Position numbers and translations under genes: made by a program
The notes under the pieces: model-generated
The model's input: only the letters and a program-made list of their open reading frames with translations
Told to the model about the DNA's origin: nothing
The model's database searches: none
Shown: in pieces, positions 34,127-41,956 of the stretch
Layout: every line of letters begins with the position of its first letter
Position numbering within the stretch: position 1 is the first letter of the stretch
Origin: Thiorhodovibrio winogradskyi
GTDB taxonomy: Bacteria > Pseudomonadota > Gammaproteobacteria > Chromatiales > Chromatiaceae
Length of the DNA: 64,000 nt
Assembly (NCBI RefSeq): GCF_036208045.1
Contig: NZ_CP121472.1
Coordinates: 3,917,531-3,981,530, forward strand
Direction of reading: 5' to 3'

Positions 34127-34168
34127 CTGTCTCCGAATTTCGCCAAAAACCAGGAGACAGCACCAGTG
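34126..34168 (+). promoter_or_regulatory. Hairpin that buries the ribosome-binding site of the first transposon gene
   Basis: GCTGTCTCC (34126-34134) is perfectly complementary to GGAGACAGC (34153-34161) with an 18-base loop. The Shine-Dalgarno AGGAGA (34152-34157) lies in the 3' arm, 8 bases before the GTG start at 34166. Folding would block translation, as known for other transposase leaders that limit read-in expression. Confidence 0.5.
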
Positions 34169-34757
34169 TGTCACGCCTTTCTACACGACGCCAATTTCTA
34201 CCAACTGCTCACTCGGATCGACGAGTCGATTGCTGAGGAGGCGCGCGCGCGGCTGTGACTGCGGTGGGGTCTTGCATCGCGCCTGCTATCCGCGCAAGCC
34301 GCGCGGTGAGCGTGGCGTCTTGGATGAGAGCTACCAGCGCCGTCTGAGCTTCTGCTGCGCCGAGGATGGCTGTCGGCGGCGCTGCACCCCGGCGTCCGTG
34401 CGTTTTCTCGGCCGCAAGGTCTACCTTGGGGTCATTGTCGTCCTGATCACTGCGCTCAATCACGGTCTCAGCGCGTCGCGTCGTCAGCGCTTGATTGAGA
34501 CACTCGGTGTCTGCGTCCAAACCCTGCGCCGTTGGCAACAGTGGTGGCGGGAGCAGTTTGTCCAAACCCGCTGTTGGAGGGGATTGGCCGGACAGTTCCT
34601 TCCGCCGATCCTCACCGCCCATCTACCCAGTGCATTGCTCGAACGCCTAAGCGGCCGCGCGTTGTCCGAACGTGTCGTGCAATTGCTGGTATTGATCGCC
34701 CCGACCACGACAACGACAGGCTCGCCGCGGGCCATGGCCGACCCGCGGAAGATGTAA
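34166..34757 (+). pseudogene. Zn-ribbon helix-turn-helix protein of the transposon, frameshifted
   Basis: Starting at GTG 34166 the frame reads VCHAFLHDANFYQLLTRIDE and ends at a TGA after EEARARL. In the next frame it continues CDCGGVLHRACYPRKPRG, FCCAEDGCRRRCTPASVRFL and LGVCVQTLRRWQQWWREQF to a stop at 34757. The joint lies in a GCGCGCGCGC run at about 34240-34250, so a slip in the dinucleotide run is the simplest cause. The Cys pattern suggests a zinc ribbon and the C-terminal part a DNA-binding helix-turn-helix. The role is unknown; I recall similar proteins beside related integrases. Confidence 0.65.
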
Positions 34758-34823
34758 TCGCCCCGGTACGCAACGCCTTCTAGACTCCCAGTTCTGTGCA
34801 AAACACCTGAGAGGAGAAGGCCG

Positions 34824-36189
34824 ATGTCGGATGAACAAGCCCACGGCGACCCTGATGGGTGGGCGCGGTTGCGCTTCGCCATTATTGGTCCCTTGTTGGC
34901 CGATCCCGCGCCGGGGGCTGGCATTGGGGCGCGCCTGCAAGCGCTGGCCGCCAAATCCTGGCGCCATCCGCTGACCGGCCTGCCGGTGCGCTTTAGCTTC
35001 GCGACCTTGGAACGTTGGTACTACCGCGCGCGCGATGTGCAAGACCCGGTCGGGGCACTGCGTGCGCGCCGGCGCCGCGATGCGGGAGCGCCGCGCGTCT
35101 TGAGTGCGCGCCTGATGGAAACCATCCAGGCGCAATACCGTGACTACCCCGGTTGGACGGTGCAGCTGCACTACGACAATCTGGTCTCCTTGGTGGAGGC
35201 CGATGACACACTCGGGCCACTGCCGTCCTACGCCACCGTGCGCCGCTTCATGAAGCGCGAAGGGTTGCACCGCCGCCGGGTCGTGGCACGCCAGACCCCC
35301 GGTGCCGAACAGGCCGCCCGGCGTCTGGAGGCCTGCGAGGTGCGCAGCTATGAAGCCCAGTATGTCCATGCCTTGTGGCATCTGGACTTCCATCATGGCT
35401 CGCGCCACGTCCTGACCCGCGGTGGTGTCTGGTTCAAGCCCCTGCTATTGGCGATCATCGACGATCATTCCCGCTTGATCTGCCATTTGCAGTGGTATCT
35501 GGATGAGACGGCCGAGACGCTGGTGCATGGTCTGGGCCAGGCGTTGCAGAAACGCGGCCTGCCGCAGGCGTTGATGAGCGACAACGGCGCCGCGATGCAG
35601 GCCGAGGAGTTCACCGCTGGACTGCTTGCGCTGGGCATCCTGCACGAACCAACGCTGCCTTATAGCCCCTATCAGAACGCCAAGCAGGAACGGTTTTGGG
35701 CGACGCTCGAAGGCCGCCTGATGGCGATGCTCCAAGACATCGAGGAGCTCGACCTGCAGCGGCTGAACATCCTCACCCAAGCCTGGGTCGAGCAGGAGTA
35801 CCACCGCAAGGTTCACAGCGAGACGGCCGCCACGCAGCTGGCGCGGTCGTTGGATGCGCCCAGCGTGGGGCGCCCCTGTCCGGATAGCGAGGCCATCCGT
35901 GCGGCCTTTCGCTGCCGCGTCCAGCGTCGCCTACGCCCGCTGGGATTTAAGCGCGGTGGATCTGATCGACCCGCACAGTGGCGCACCGCTGTGTCGGCTC
36001 CATCCCTTGAATAAAGCCGCCAATGCCTCGGGCAAGCGACGGCGCCTGGACGGCGCGAGCACACCACCACCGTCCAAACGCACCACGACCCTGCCACCGC
36101 TGCTGCGCGAGTTGCTCGCCGAGTATGCCGCCACCGGCTTGCCGCCGGCCTATCTGCCAACCCATGACGATCCGGAGTTTGATGCATGA
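34824..36189 (+). pseudogene. DDE (rve) integrase/transposase, C-terminal deletion and frameshift
   Basis: The first frame (34824-36014) holds a helix-turn-helix region (FSFATLERWYYRARD), then the catalytic core WHLDFHHGSR (Asp188), LMSDNGAAM (Asp253) and NAKQERFWATLEG (Glu289), a D-D-35-E arrangement. After AAFRCRVQR the frame goes off. In another frame the expected C-terminal beta-barrel segment RWDLSAVDLIDPHSGAPLC and LRELLAEYAATGLPPAYLP resumes and ends at 36189, overlapping the ATPase ATG. About 35-50 residues seem to be missing at roughly 35920. The enzyme core is intact but the product is truncated. Confidence 0.75.
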
Positions 36190-37043
36190 ACAAAACCCTG
36201 TTGGCCATCTATGGACTGAAGTTCAATCCGTTTTCTCCGGAGCTGCCAACGGCGGCATTGCATCTGACCCCAGCGGTGGAGCAGTTCTGCTGGCGCATTG
36301 AGCAGAGCCTGATTCGCGAAGGCGGCTTTGCCTTGATTCAGGGCGATCCCGGCACCGGCAAAAGCGCGGTGTTGCGCGTGCTCGATGAGCGCCTGCATCA
36401 GTTGCCCGATCTCAGCGTCGGGGCCATTACCCATCCGAGTTCCAAATTGGCGGATTTCTACCGCGAGATGGGCGAGCTGTTTGCCGTTGACCTCAAACCG
36501 CATAACCGCTGGGGTGGCTTTAAGTTGCTGCGTGAGCGTTGGTTGGCGCATCTGCAAACGACGCTGTTGCGCCCGGTGTTGCTGATTGATGAGGCGCAAG
36601 AGATGCATCCGACGGTGCTCAATGAGTTGCGTCTGCTGACCTCGATGCAGTTTGACTCGCGCACCTTGTTGAGCGTGATTCTCGCCGGCGATGGGCGCCT
36701 GGCGGCGATGCTCCGGCGCGAGGATTTGCTGCTGCTGGGCAGCCGCATTCGCGCGCGCCTGACTCTGGAGTCTGCCAGCCGCGAGGCACTCGTGGCTTGT
36801 CTGGAGCATGTGCAGCAGTGCGCGGGTAACGCGAGCCTGATGAGTCCGGAGTTGATGAAGACGCTCGTTGAACATGCGTTGGGTAATTATCGGGTGTTGA
36901 CGACCATGGCCGCGGAGTTGCTGGCGCAGGCCGCACGCCTCGAGCGCCCGCAACTCGATGAGTCGCTGTACCTTGAGGTGTTTGGCGCGTTACCGGGTAA
37001 CGCCCGCCAACGCCCGGGGGCCAAGGCGGCGCACGCCCGATGA
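36186..37043 (+). CDS. AAA ATPase of transposon (TniB/ExeA-like)
   Basis: A 285-residue product. It starts MNKTLLAIYGLKFNPFSPEL, with Walker A GDPGTGKS (residues 53-60), Walker B VLLIDEAQEM, sensor-like SVILAGDGRLA and an arginine-rich GSRIRARLTL segment. This is the organisation of TniB, MuB-like and ExeA-type ATPases that choose or activate transposition targets. The ATG overlaps the end of the integrase frame (ATGA), and its own stop overlaps the next ATG, indicating translational coupling. The frame is intact. Confidence 0.8.
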   Translation: MNKTLLAIYGLKFNPFSPELPTAALHLTPAVEQFCWRIEQSLIREGGFALIQGDPGTGKSAVLRVLDERLHQLPDLSVGAITHPSSKLADFYREMGELFAVDLKPHNRWGGFKLLRERWLAHLQTTLLRPVLLIDEAQEMHPTVLNELRLLTSMQFDSRTLLSVILAGDGRLAAMLRREDLLLLGSRIRARLTLESASREALVACLEHVQQCAGNASLMSPELMKTLVEHALGNYRVLTTMAAELLAQAARLERPQLDESLYLEVFGALPGNARQRPGAKAAHAR

Positions 37044-37819
37044 CGGCGGCCTCTCACACCGCGATGATGCTCGCCGCTTGGCGCCATGCCGGTATCACGC
37101 GCGCGGATCTGGCGGTGCGCACGCCGAGCGCGATGATGCTGTGGTTCCAGGATCGCGCTTTGGATCAGCTGCCGCTCGGATTGGCCAGGGCGCGCAATGC
37201 CCATGGGGCGGATGTCTATATCCGTCCGGCTCGCGGCTATCCTTGGCCAATGGTGTTTCTCGATGATGTCGCCCCGGCAATGGCGCACCGCGTCGCCAAG
37301 CACTATGCCGTCCTGGTGGTGCGGACTTCGACCCTCGGGGGCTGTCATCTGTGGCTACAACTGACCCGCGCGCTTGATGAGAGACAGCGCGCCCAGGTGC
37401 AGCGTTGGCTGATTCCGCGTGTGGGCGCTGATCCGGGCTCAGTCTCTGGTGAGCATCTCGGTCGGCTGGCGGGGATGAAGAATGCCAAACGCGGCGGGGA
37501 GTGGGTCAATGTTCTTCACCGCCCAGGCCCTCGGGAGCGGGTCTGGGATCCGACGCCAGCTTCGCCAACGACCGCTGCGCCTCGGGCGAAACCGCCCGCT
37601 CGCAAACAGGACTCACGCGCGCCTTCCTCCGCCGGCGACGGCTCGGAGTCAGCCCGCGAATGGGGCTGGGTCCGCGGCGCACTCGAGGCCGGTCTGTCAC
37701 CAACCACGCTCTACCAGCGCTTGCTCGAGCGCGCTTCCCCGCGTCGCGGTGCCGATGCCGAGCGCTACGCCCGCTATACCCTCTCGCGCGCACTCCGCTC
37801 TACCGCGCACCGCCACTGA
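37040..37819 (+). CDS. RepB-like primase (archaeo-eukaryotic primase) domain protein of transposon
   Basis: A 259-residue product overlapping the ATPase gene by four bases. Residues about 55-155 resemble the AEP fold of RepB-type primases: VYIRPARGYPWPMVFLDDV with an acidic pair, TSTLGGCHLWLQL with the conserved His, and GEHLGRLAGMKNAKR with the basic G-x-N-x-K motif. A Pro/Ala/Arg-rich linker and a C-terminal helical segment (SPTTLYQRLLERA, then ADAERYARYTLSRALR) follow. The assignment is by motif memory, not search. Primase-like genes are common on plasmids and phages but unusual as the fourth gene of a Tn7/Mu-like cassette. Confidence 0.55.
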   Translation: MTAASHTAMMLAAWRHAGITRADLAVRTPSAMMLWFQDRALDQLPLGLARARNAHGADVYIRPARGYPWPMVFLDDVAPAMAHRVAKHYAVLVVRTSTLGGCHLWLQLTRALDERQRAQVQRWLIPRVGADPGSVSGEHLGRLAGMKNAKRGGEWVNVLHRPGPRERVWDPTPASPTTAAPRAKPPARKQDSRAPSSAGDGSESAREWGWVRGALEAGLSPTTLYQRLLERASPRRGADAERYARYTLSRALRSTAHRH

Positions 37820-37965
37820 ACCCTGTCCGTCTCTCCCCCTTGGGGGGCGCGTGGTTCATGATTCCCGCTCTCCTTAGTCCGCCAAGGATGGCGTCCCGCA
37901 TTCCAATGGCAGTCAGCGTCCTTTAAATAGCTTGAAAATAGTTCCGGCGAATAGCGTTTTTACGC

Positions 37966-38163
37966 TCAGCAGTCGGGAAAGCGCAGAATCTCGCAGCCGC
38001 CATCGCCGAGCTGGGAGCGGATTTGCTCGGCCAGACGGCGGTCGGCGCCACGTTGCGCCATAACGGCGGTGATGATGAAGACCACCCGCGCGGGTTTGTC
38101 CATCAGGATGGGGATCAGGTTTTGCATGACCTGATCGGAGATGAGGACGATGTGGGTGTTCAT
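37966..38163 (-). pseudogene. N-terminal stub of a CARF-domain-like (DUF1887/Card1-type) protein
   Basis: The frame reads MNTHIVLISDQVMQNLIPIL, then KPARVVFIITAVMAQRGADR and GGCEILRFPDC, and stops at 37966. The hydrophobic strand, SxQ-x3-N-L-x-P loop and second strand resemble the Rossmann-like CARF start of DUF1887/Card1-type CRISPR effectors. Family members continue for 300 or more residues, so nearly everything, including any nuclease domain, is missing. Its ATG overlaps the stop of the TPR gene. The break coincides with the right edge of the transposon region. Confidence 0.5.
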
Positions 38164-40133
38164 TTCTTTCTCTTGAAGAGCTTGCCAACCTGTTCGACCA
38201 TCTTGTTGATTGCTTGATCGGGAAGGTGGGCGATCACCATGCTGTTAACGTCATTCAGGTACGCGGCATCTTCTTCGGTCTCGACCATGGGCTCGAGCTG
38301 GTCGACCATTTGTTTTGCCGCGACGGGATCACCGCGCGCGGCGGTGAGCGCGGCGGTGGTGCCAATCAGCAGGAAGTAATCCTGGATGTGAAAGCGCTCG
38401 CGCTTGTGAAGATCGCCGAGCAGGTCCTGGGCTTCATCGAGACGATTGTCCCGAATCAAGACTTTGGCGAGATTGCAGCGCGGGTGCAGATAGTCCGGAT
38501 AGAGCGCGATCACGCGCCTGAGCATGGCCTCGCCCGCCTCGCGCTCGCCCTGGTGGATAAGCAGCTGGCCGAGGTTTCCGAGCGTGGTGCGATTGTCCGG
38601 CGTTTGTTCGAGGATCTGGCGCAAGCAGGCTTGGGCACCGGCGATATCGCCGTTCGCGTTCTTGTCGATGGATTCATCGAGCAGTGCTTGCAAGTGCGGC
38701 GGCAGCTCCGGTGGCTCCACTTCCCGATGAATCTCGTAGGCGGTGAGCACGATGGACTGCAGCCGTCCTTTCAGCCAGATATCCACGGTCTCGTTTTTGG
38801 CGAGAAATTGGTGCTGGCGCAGGACATTGAGGATCTCCATGCGATCCTCGTCGGTGCCGATAGGCAGGGCGATGAAAGCCTTCAGCCGCTTGGCGGCGTC
38901 GCTGTTACCCCGGGTGGCCTGGGCGCGCAAGAGCAGTACGGCGAGACCGCGCATGCCAACATCGCCAGCGCGGCAGATGCGCTCGAGATAGGCGGGGCTG
39001 GCCGTGAGTTCCGCCAGCCTGTCTTGCAGTGCCTGGGGGGTGATGCTTTGGGTGCCAAGTTTGAGTTGCTCCAGCCAGTTGACCGGGAAGCTGTGGGACA
39101 TATCGAACATGACCGGAAAGGCCGGGGCGTTGTTCCAGCCGCTGATGGCCGCAAGGTTGTCGCGGGCGACAAGCAAAGAATCAGAGGTTGCGAGCGCTTC
39201 TTTCCAATACTGCCGCGCTTGTTTTAAGTTGCCACGGCGGGCACTGGCACAAGCGGCGAAGTGCCGCACCCGGGCCATGGCGTCGGGGGCGCCCTCCTTG
39301 TCGCTGAACCAGGACTGCTTGCTGGCGCGCTCGAAGGCCGCCAGCGCCGCGGCGTCCTCGCCCATGAACAGCAGCGCGTCGAGTTGCATGAGAAGATCGT
39401 CGGTGCGCCGCGCGGTCGCGGCCGCGAGCGGGGTGACCAAGCCGCGCGCGCCATCCTCGTCACCGAGGTAGCAGCGCAGCCGGATCAGCCAGCCGAGGGC
39501 AAAGAGATTATCGGCATCGGCCTGCCAGCCGGCGGAGAAGGCTTGCAGGGCATCTTCGATCCGCTGAACGTGGAAGAGTGTCGCGCCAAGATTATTGCGT
39601 GCCGAGGCGATCTCGACGCCTTGGAGGACCGCGATGGCGTTGGGGAAGTCCCGCGCGCCCATTAACAGCCTGCCGGTGTCGAAGGCGAACATGTCCTCCG
39701 CGGTCGCGATCCGGCCATCTGGCATGGTTCGCATTTCCTCCAACAGCGCGGGGTCCGGTTGCGGCAGGCCGGGTACCTCCGCGCCGAGGGCGCGCAGACG
39801 TTCAGCCGTGCTCAGCATGAGATGGACCAGTCCGAGCCTGGCCGCGCTTTGCAGCAAGGCACCCTGCGCGGGCGCGCTGTTCGGTCGGTTGCGGGCCCAC
39901 AGCCAGGCCGCCGCGCCGGCGCCATAGTGGTCGTTCTTCTGCTCCAGGATGTCGATCAACAGCCGGTAGAGACCGCCATAATCTGGAAAACGTTCGAGTA
40001 GGCCGCGGGCGCGCGCTTCGGCCTCCTGGTACTGCTTATTGCGCAGCAAGCGCTCAACGGCCTCGATCTGGGCGGGATTGGGTTTTGGTGATTGCTTGGT
40101 GCGCGCCTTGGTTTTGGTTGATTTCTTTGCCAC
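38160..40133 (-). CDS. TPR-repeat protein in a CARF operon
   Basis: A 657-residue product with a basic N-terminus (MAKKSTKTKARTKQSPKPNP). TPR-like helical pairs cover residues about 20-100 (AVERLLRNKQYQEAEARARG), 160-340 (ARNNLGATLFHVQRIEDALQ) and 480-620 (TLGNLGQLLIHQGEREAGEA). The middle part, with GWNNAPAFPVMFDMSHSFPV, is not TPR. There is no signal peptide or transmembrane helix and no protease or nuclease motif that I recognise. It lies 66 bases after the Cas02710-family gene and overlaps the CARF-like stub by four bases, so all three were likely co-transcribed. It is probably a scaffold or adaptor, which is inference. Confidence 0.7.
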   Translation of the reverse strand: MAKKSTKTKARTKQSPKPNPAQIEAVERLLRNKQYQEAEARARGLLERFPDYGGLYRLLIDILEQKNDHYGAGAAAWLWARNRPNSAPAQGALLQSAARLGLVHLMLSTAERLRALGAEVPGLPQPDPALLEEMRTMPDGRIATAEDMFAFDTGRLLMGARDFPNAIAVLQGVEIASARNNLGATLFHVQRIEDALQAFSAGWQADADNLFALGWLIRLRCYLGDEDGARGLVTPLAAATARRTDDLLMQLDALLFMGEDAAALAAFERASKQSWFSDKEGAPDAMARVRHFAACASARRGNLKQARQYWKEALATSDSLLVARDNLAAISGWNNAPAFPVMFDMSHSFPVNWLEQLKLGTQSITPQALQDRLAELTASPAYLERICRAGDVGMRGLAVLLLRAQATRGNSDAAKRLKAFIALPIGTDEDRMEILNVLRQHQFLAKNETVDIWLKGRLQSIVLTAYEIHREVEPPELPPHLQALLDESIDKNANGDIAGAQACLRQILEQTPDNRTTLGNLGQLLIHQGEREAGEAMLRRVIALYPDYLHPRCNLAKVLIRDNRLDEAQDLLGDLHKRERFHIQDYFLLIGTTAALTAARGDPVAAKQMVDQLEPMVETEEDAAYLNDVNSMVIAHLPDQAINKMVEQVGKLFKRKK

Positions 40134-40199
40134 TCGATTTTCTCGCGTTAAATCTGTTGCCGAAGGGGTCTTGGCTGGTTCGAGTCGATCAGTCCTTCC

Positions 40200-41372
40200 T
40201 CAACGCCACAGCGGCGCTTGTGGGAGCTGGGGCGCGAGCTTCTTCAGTCCTGCGCGCGCGGCCTGCTGGCTGAACAGCGGGATCAGCGCGCCTGCCATCC
40301 AGCCGCCGAAGGCCTCCCAATCAGCACGGGCGATGGGTCGGTCGCCATGGGCGAGGATGGAGTAATTGCGCTTGGTGAGCTGATCAAGCATGTGGCTCCG
40401 CTCGGCCTCGACAAAGACCGCCACCTCGCCACCAAGATGGTGCGCGGCCAGTTCCCAGGCATTGCGCAGCCCGGCCTGGAGCTTGCCGTCCGGGTTGGCG
40501 GTGATCGACAGGCTGGCGGGAATCTGCTCTGGCTTGAGATCGCCAGTCAGAACGCCTTGGCCTTCCAGCAGCCATTGCGCGGTCCATTCTAGCAGCCGAT
40601 AAGCGCGCGCGACGGCGTCATCGTAGCGGCACTGGACGGCGCGGCGCTGGGCATTGAGCCAGAGATCCCACAGGCGCGCCGGGGTGCGTTGGGGGCTGTC
40701 TTGCACCGCGTTCAGATATTTCAGCGCTTGGAACAGCGGGACCGCGACCTCGCCTGCGTCTTTCACCAAGCGCGGGCGATAGACTTCTAGTAGCGCAGCG
40801 GCCTCGGCATGGTCGAAGCGATCCCAGGCGTTGAGATAGGCCCGCATGGCCCGGCGCAGGCGAATTTCCTCGCTGCTCACGGCGAGCCCGGCCTGACTGC
40901 CATCCCGCACCTTGATGAGATCGGCGCGGTTGCCGGTGATAAGTTGCAGCTCGACGCGATCATTGTCGATCGCCGCCATCACCAGCGCGGCGGTCATGGT
41001 CTTGGTGCCGCCGGTGTAGTCGGCGATCAGCCGCGCTTGTGGGAAGCGCTCGGCGATGGCTGTGATCGCGCTGGTCATGGCCGCCACCGCTTGGTCAAGA
41101 TCGTCGGTCGGCACCTCGACGGCCTGGAATTGCTCCTCGCGCAAGCCTGCCTGGGTGGGAATATTCGGCAGATGGTCAACCACCTCGGCGCCGCGGCGCA
41201 CCTCCACCGGATGGCCCTTGCCGGTGATGGTGACCATGGACCCCGGCTGCCCGGTCGCCTGATCGCGCCCGCTGGCAAAGAAGAGCACAAAGACGGGTTG
41301 CAGTTCGCGAATGGCGGTCAAAATCGGCTGGTGCGAGCCGCCGACGGTGCAGAGGAGGATGGGTTGGGTCAT
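40200..41372 (-). CDS. CARF-HEPN ribonuclease, Cas02710 (TIGR02710) family
   Basis: A 390-residue product. The CARF domain (about residues 1-170) starts PILLCTVGGSHQPILTAIRE and has the ligand-loop motif ADYTGGTKTM (Gly121-Lys124). The C-terminal half is helical and contains RNYSILAHGD: Arg335 and His342 fit the R-x4-6-H signature of HEPN ribonucleases. Known CARF-HEPN proteins (Csm6, Csx1) bind cyclic oligoadenylate made by Cas10 and cut RNA. No cas10, other cas gene or CRISPR array lies in the window, so the signal source must be elsewhere or lost. It is the first gene of a three-gene operon with the TPR protein and a truncated CARF-like protein. Confidence 0.75.
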   Translation of the reverse strand: MTQPILLCTVGGSHQPILTAIRELQPVFVLFFASGRDQATGQPGSMVTITGKGHPVEVRRGAEVVDHLPNIPTQAGLREEQFQAVEVPTDDLDQAVAAMTSAITAIAERFPQARLIADYTGGTKTMTAALVMAAIDNDRVELQLITGNRADLIKVRDGSQAGLAVSSEEIRLRRAMRAYLNAWDRFDHAEAAALLEVYRPRLVKDAGEVAVPLFQALKYLNAVQDSPQRTPARLWDLWLNAQRRAVQCRYDDAVARAYRLLEWTAQWLLEGQGVLTGDLKPEQIPASLSITANPDGKLQAGLRNAWELAAHHLGGEVAVFVEAERSHMLDQLTKRNYSILAHGDRPIARADWEAFGGWMAGALIPLFSQQAARAGLKKLAPQLPQAPLWR

Positions 41373-41521
41373 TGATAATCCCTGGTTATTACTGTTGCAT
41401 CATGCGCGCGAGGTCGCGTTGGTAAAATTGGTTGGCCCCCATGAGCAGTACGACAGGATGGTTTTGATCACAGCTTACCGTGAAACAACAGTTGCGCAGT
41501 AAAGCTTTCAGTATTTTCTGA

Positions 41522-41710
41522 TTAAGCGACTTTTTCGAGCGGTTGTTGCTGAACCCGTTGGCTGACGGATAGAATTTCAATACCAACGAGATGGCCCTGG
41601 CTATCGTAATCCGCCATGATGCCTGGTTCCAATTCGTGCGTGCTCTCCACATCCGCATCGGAAATCTCGAAATAGGCCGCGTCGGCCACAGGGTCGAACT
41701 CTAGTTTCAT
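41522..41710 (-). CDS. DUF2283 family small protein
   Basis: A 62-residue product, MKLEFDPVADAAYFEISDAD, then PGIMADYDSQGHLVGIEILS. This is a typical DUF2283 protein: short beta-rich fold with the D-x-D-x-x-G-x-x-x-G-I-E motif. These usually sit next to DUF4258 genes, as here (12 bases apart), and are regarded as likely antitoxins or partners. Confidence 0.85.
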   Translation of the reverse strand: MKLEFDPVADAAYFEISDADVESTHELEPGIMADYDSQGHLVGIEILSVSQRVQQQPLEKVA

Positions 41711-41722
41711 CGGTCAGCACCT

Positions 41723-41956
41723 TTAGCTGTCAAAAAAGGCGGTCACGATGGTGACCGGATTCCGATTTTCGTTGTAGACCACGCGCAACATTTTGAAAGC
41801 TCGCTCAGGAACAGGATAAAAGGCATGAACAAGGCTTGCATCGTCTGGATCATCCTCCGTCCGCATCGGGTTGTTTAACGCTTCTCGAATCCATTCGATT
41901 CGGATAAGACGCTTCAGGCAACGCTTTTTTGCGTGAGATGTCAGCCTAAACTCCAT
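41723..41956 (-). CDS. DUF4258 family protein, toxin-like
   Basis: A 77-residue product, FRLTSHAKKRCLKRLIRIEW, then VHAFYPVPERAFKMLRVVYN and TIVTAFFDS. The H-A-x-x-R start and R-V-V-Y-N strand are characteristic of DUF4258, a RelE/BrnT-like small fold paired with DUF2283. Its ATG overlaps the end of the DUF433 gene by 16 bases. Activity is untested; I infer toxin-antitoxin or regulatory pairing from context. Confidence 0.8.
   Translation of the reverse strand: MEFRLTSHAKKRCLKRLIRIEWIREALNNPMRTEDDPDDASLVHAFYPVPERAFKMLRVVYNENRNPVTIVTAFFDS

Larger units (their letters stand above)
34086..37965 (+). mobile_element. Four-gene transposon: Zn-ribbon protein, DDE integrase, AAA ATPase, RepB-primase-like protein
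   Basis: Four same-strand, tightly spaced genes (34166, 34824, 36186, 37040) lie between the tandem duplication on the left and a truncated CARF-like gene on the right; the last three overlap by ATGA junctions or would do so if the integrase were whole. The integrase plus ATPase pair is typical of Tn7/Tn5053/Mu-like transposons. Exact ends are not defined: I found no convincing terminal repeats. The left part has two strong hairpins. The first two genes are broken, so the copy is probably immobile. Confidence 0.6.

Noticed and set aside
37820-37965. Terminal inverted repeats of the four-gene transposon
   Set aside because: I compared the sequence near 34060-34130 with 37820-37966 and found only loose direct similarity (AACTTGACGAAAGTTGTCC and TAGCTTGAAAATAGTTCC); this is not good enough to define ends.
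38214-39227. 337-codon plus-strand frame opposite the TPR gene
   Set aside because: Antisense shadow; the minus strand encodes consistent TPR helices and fits operon spacing.
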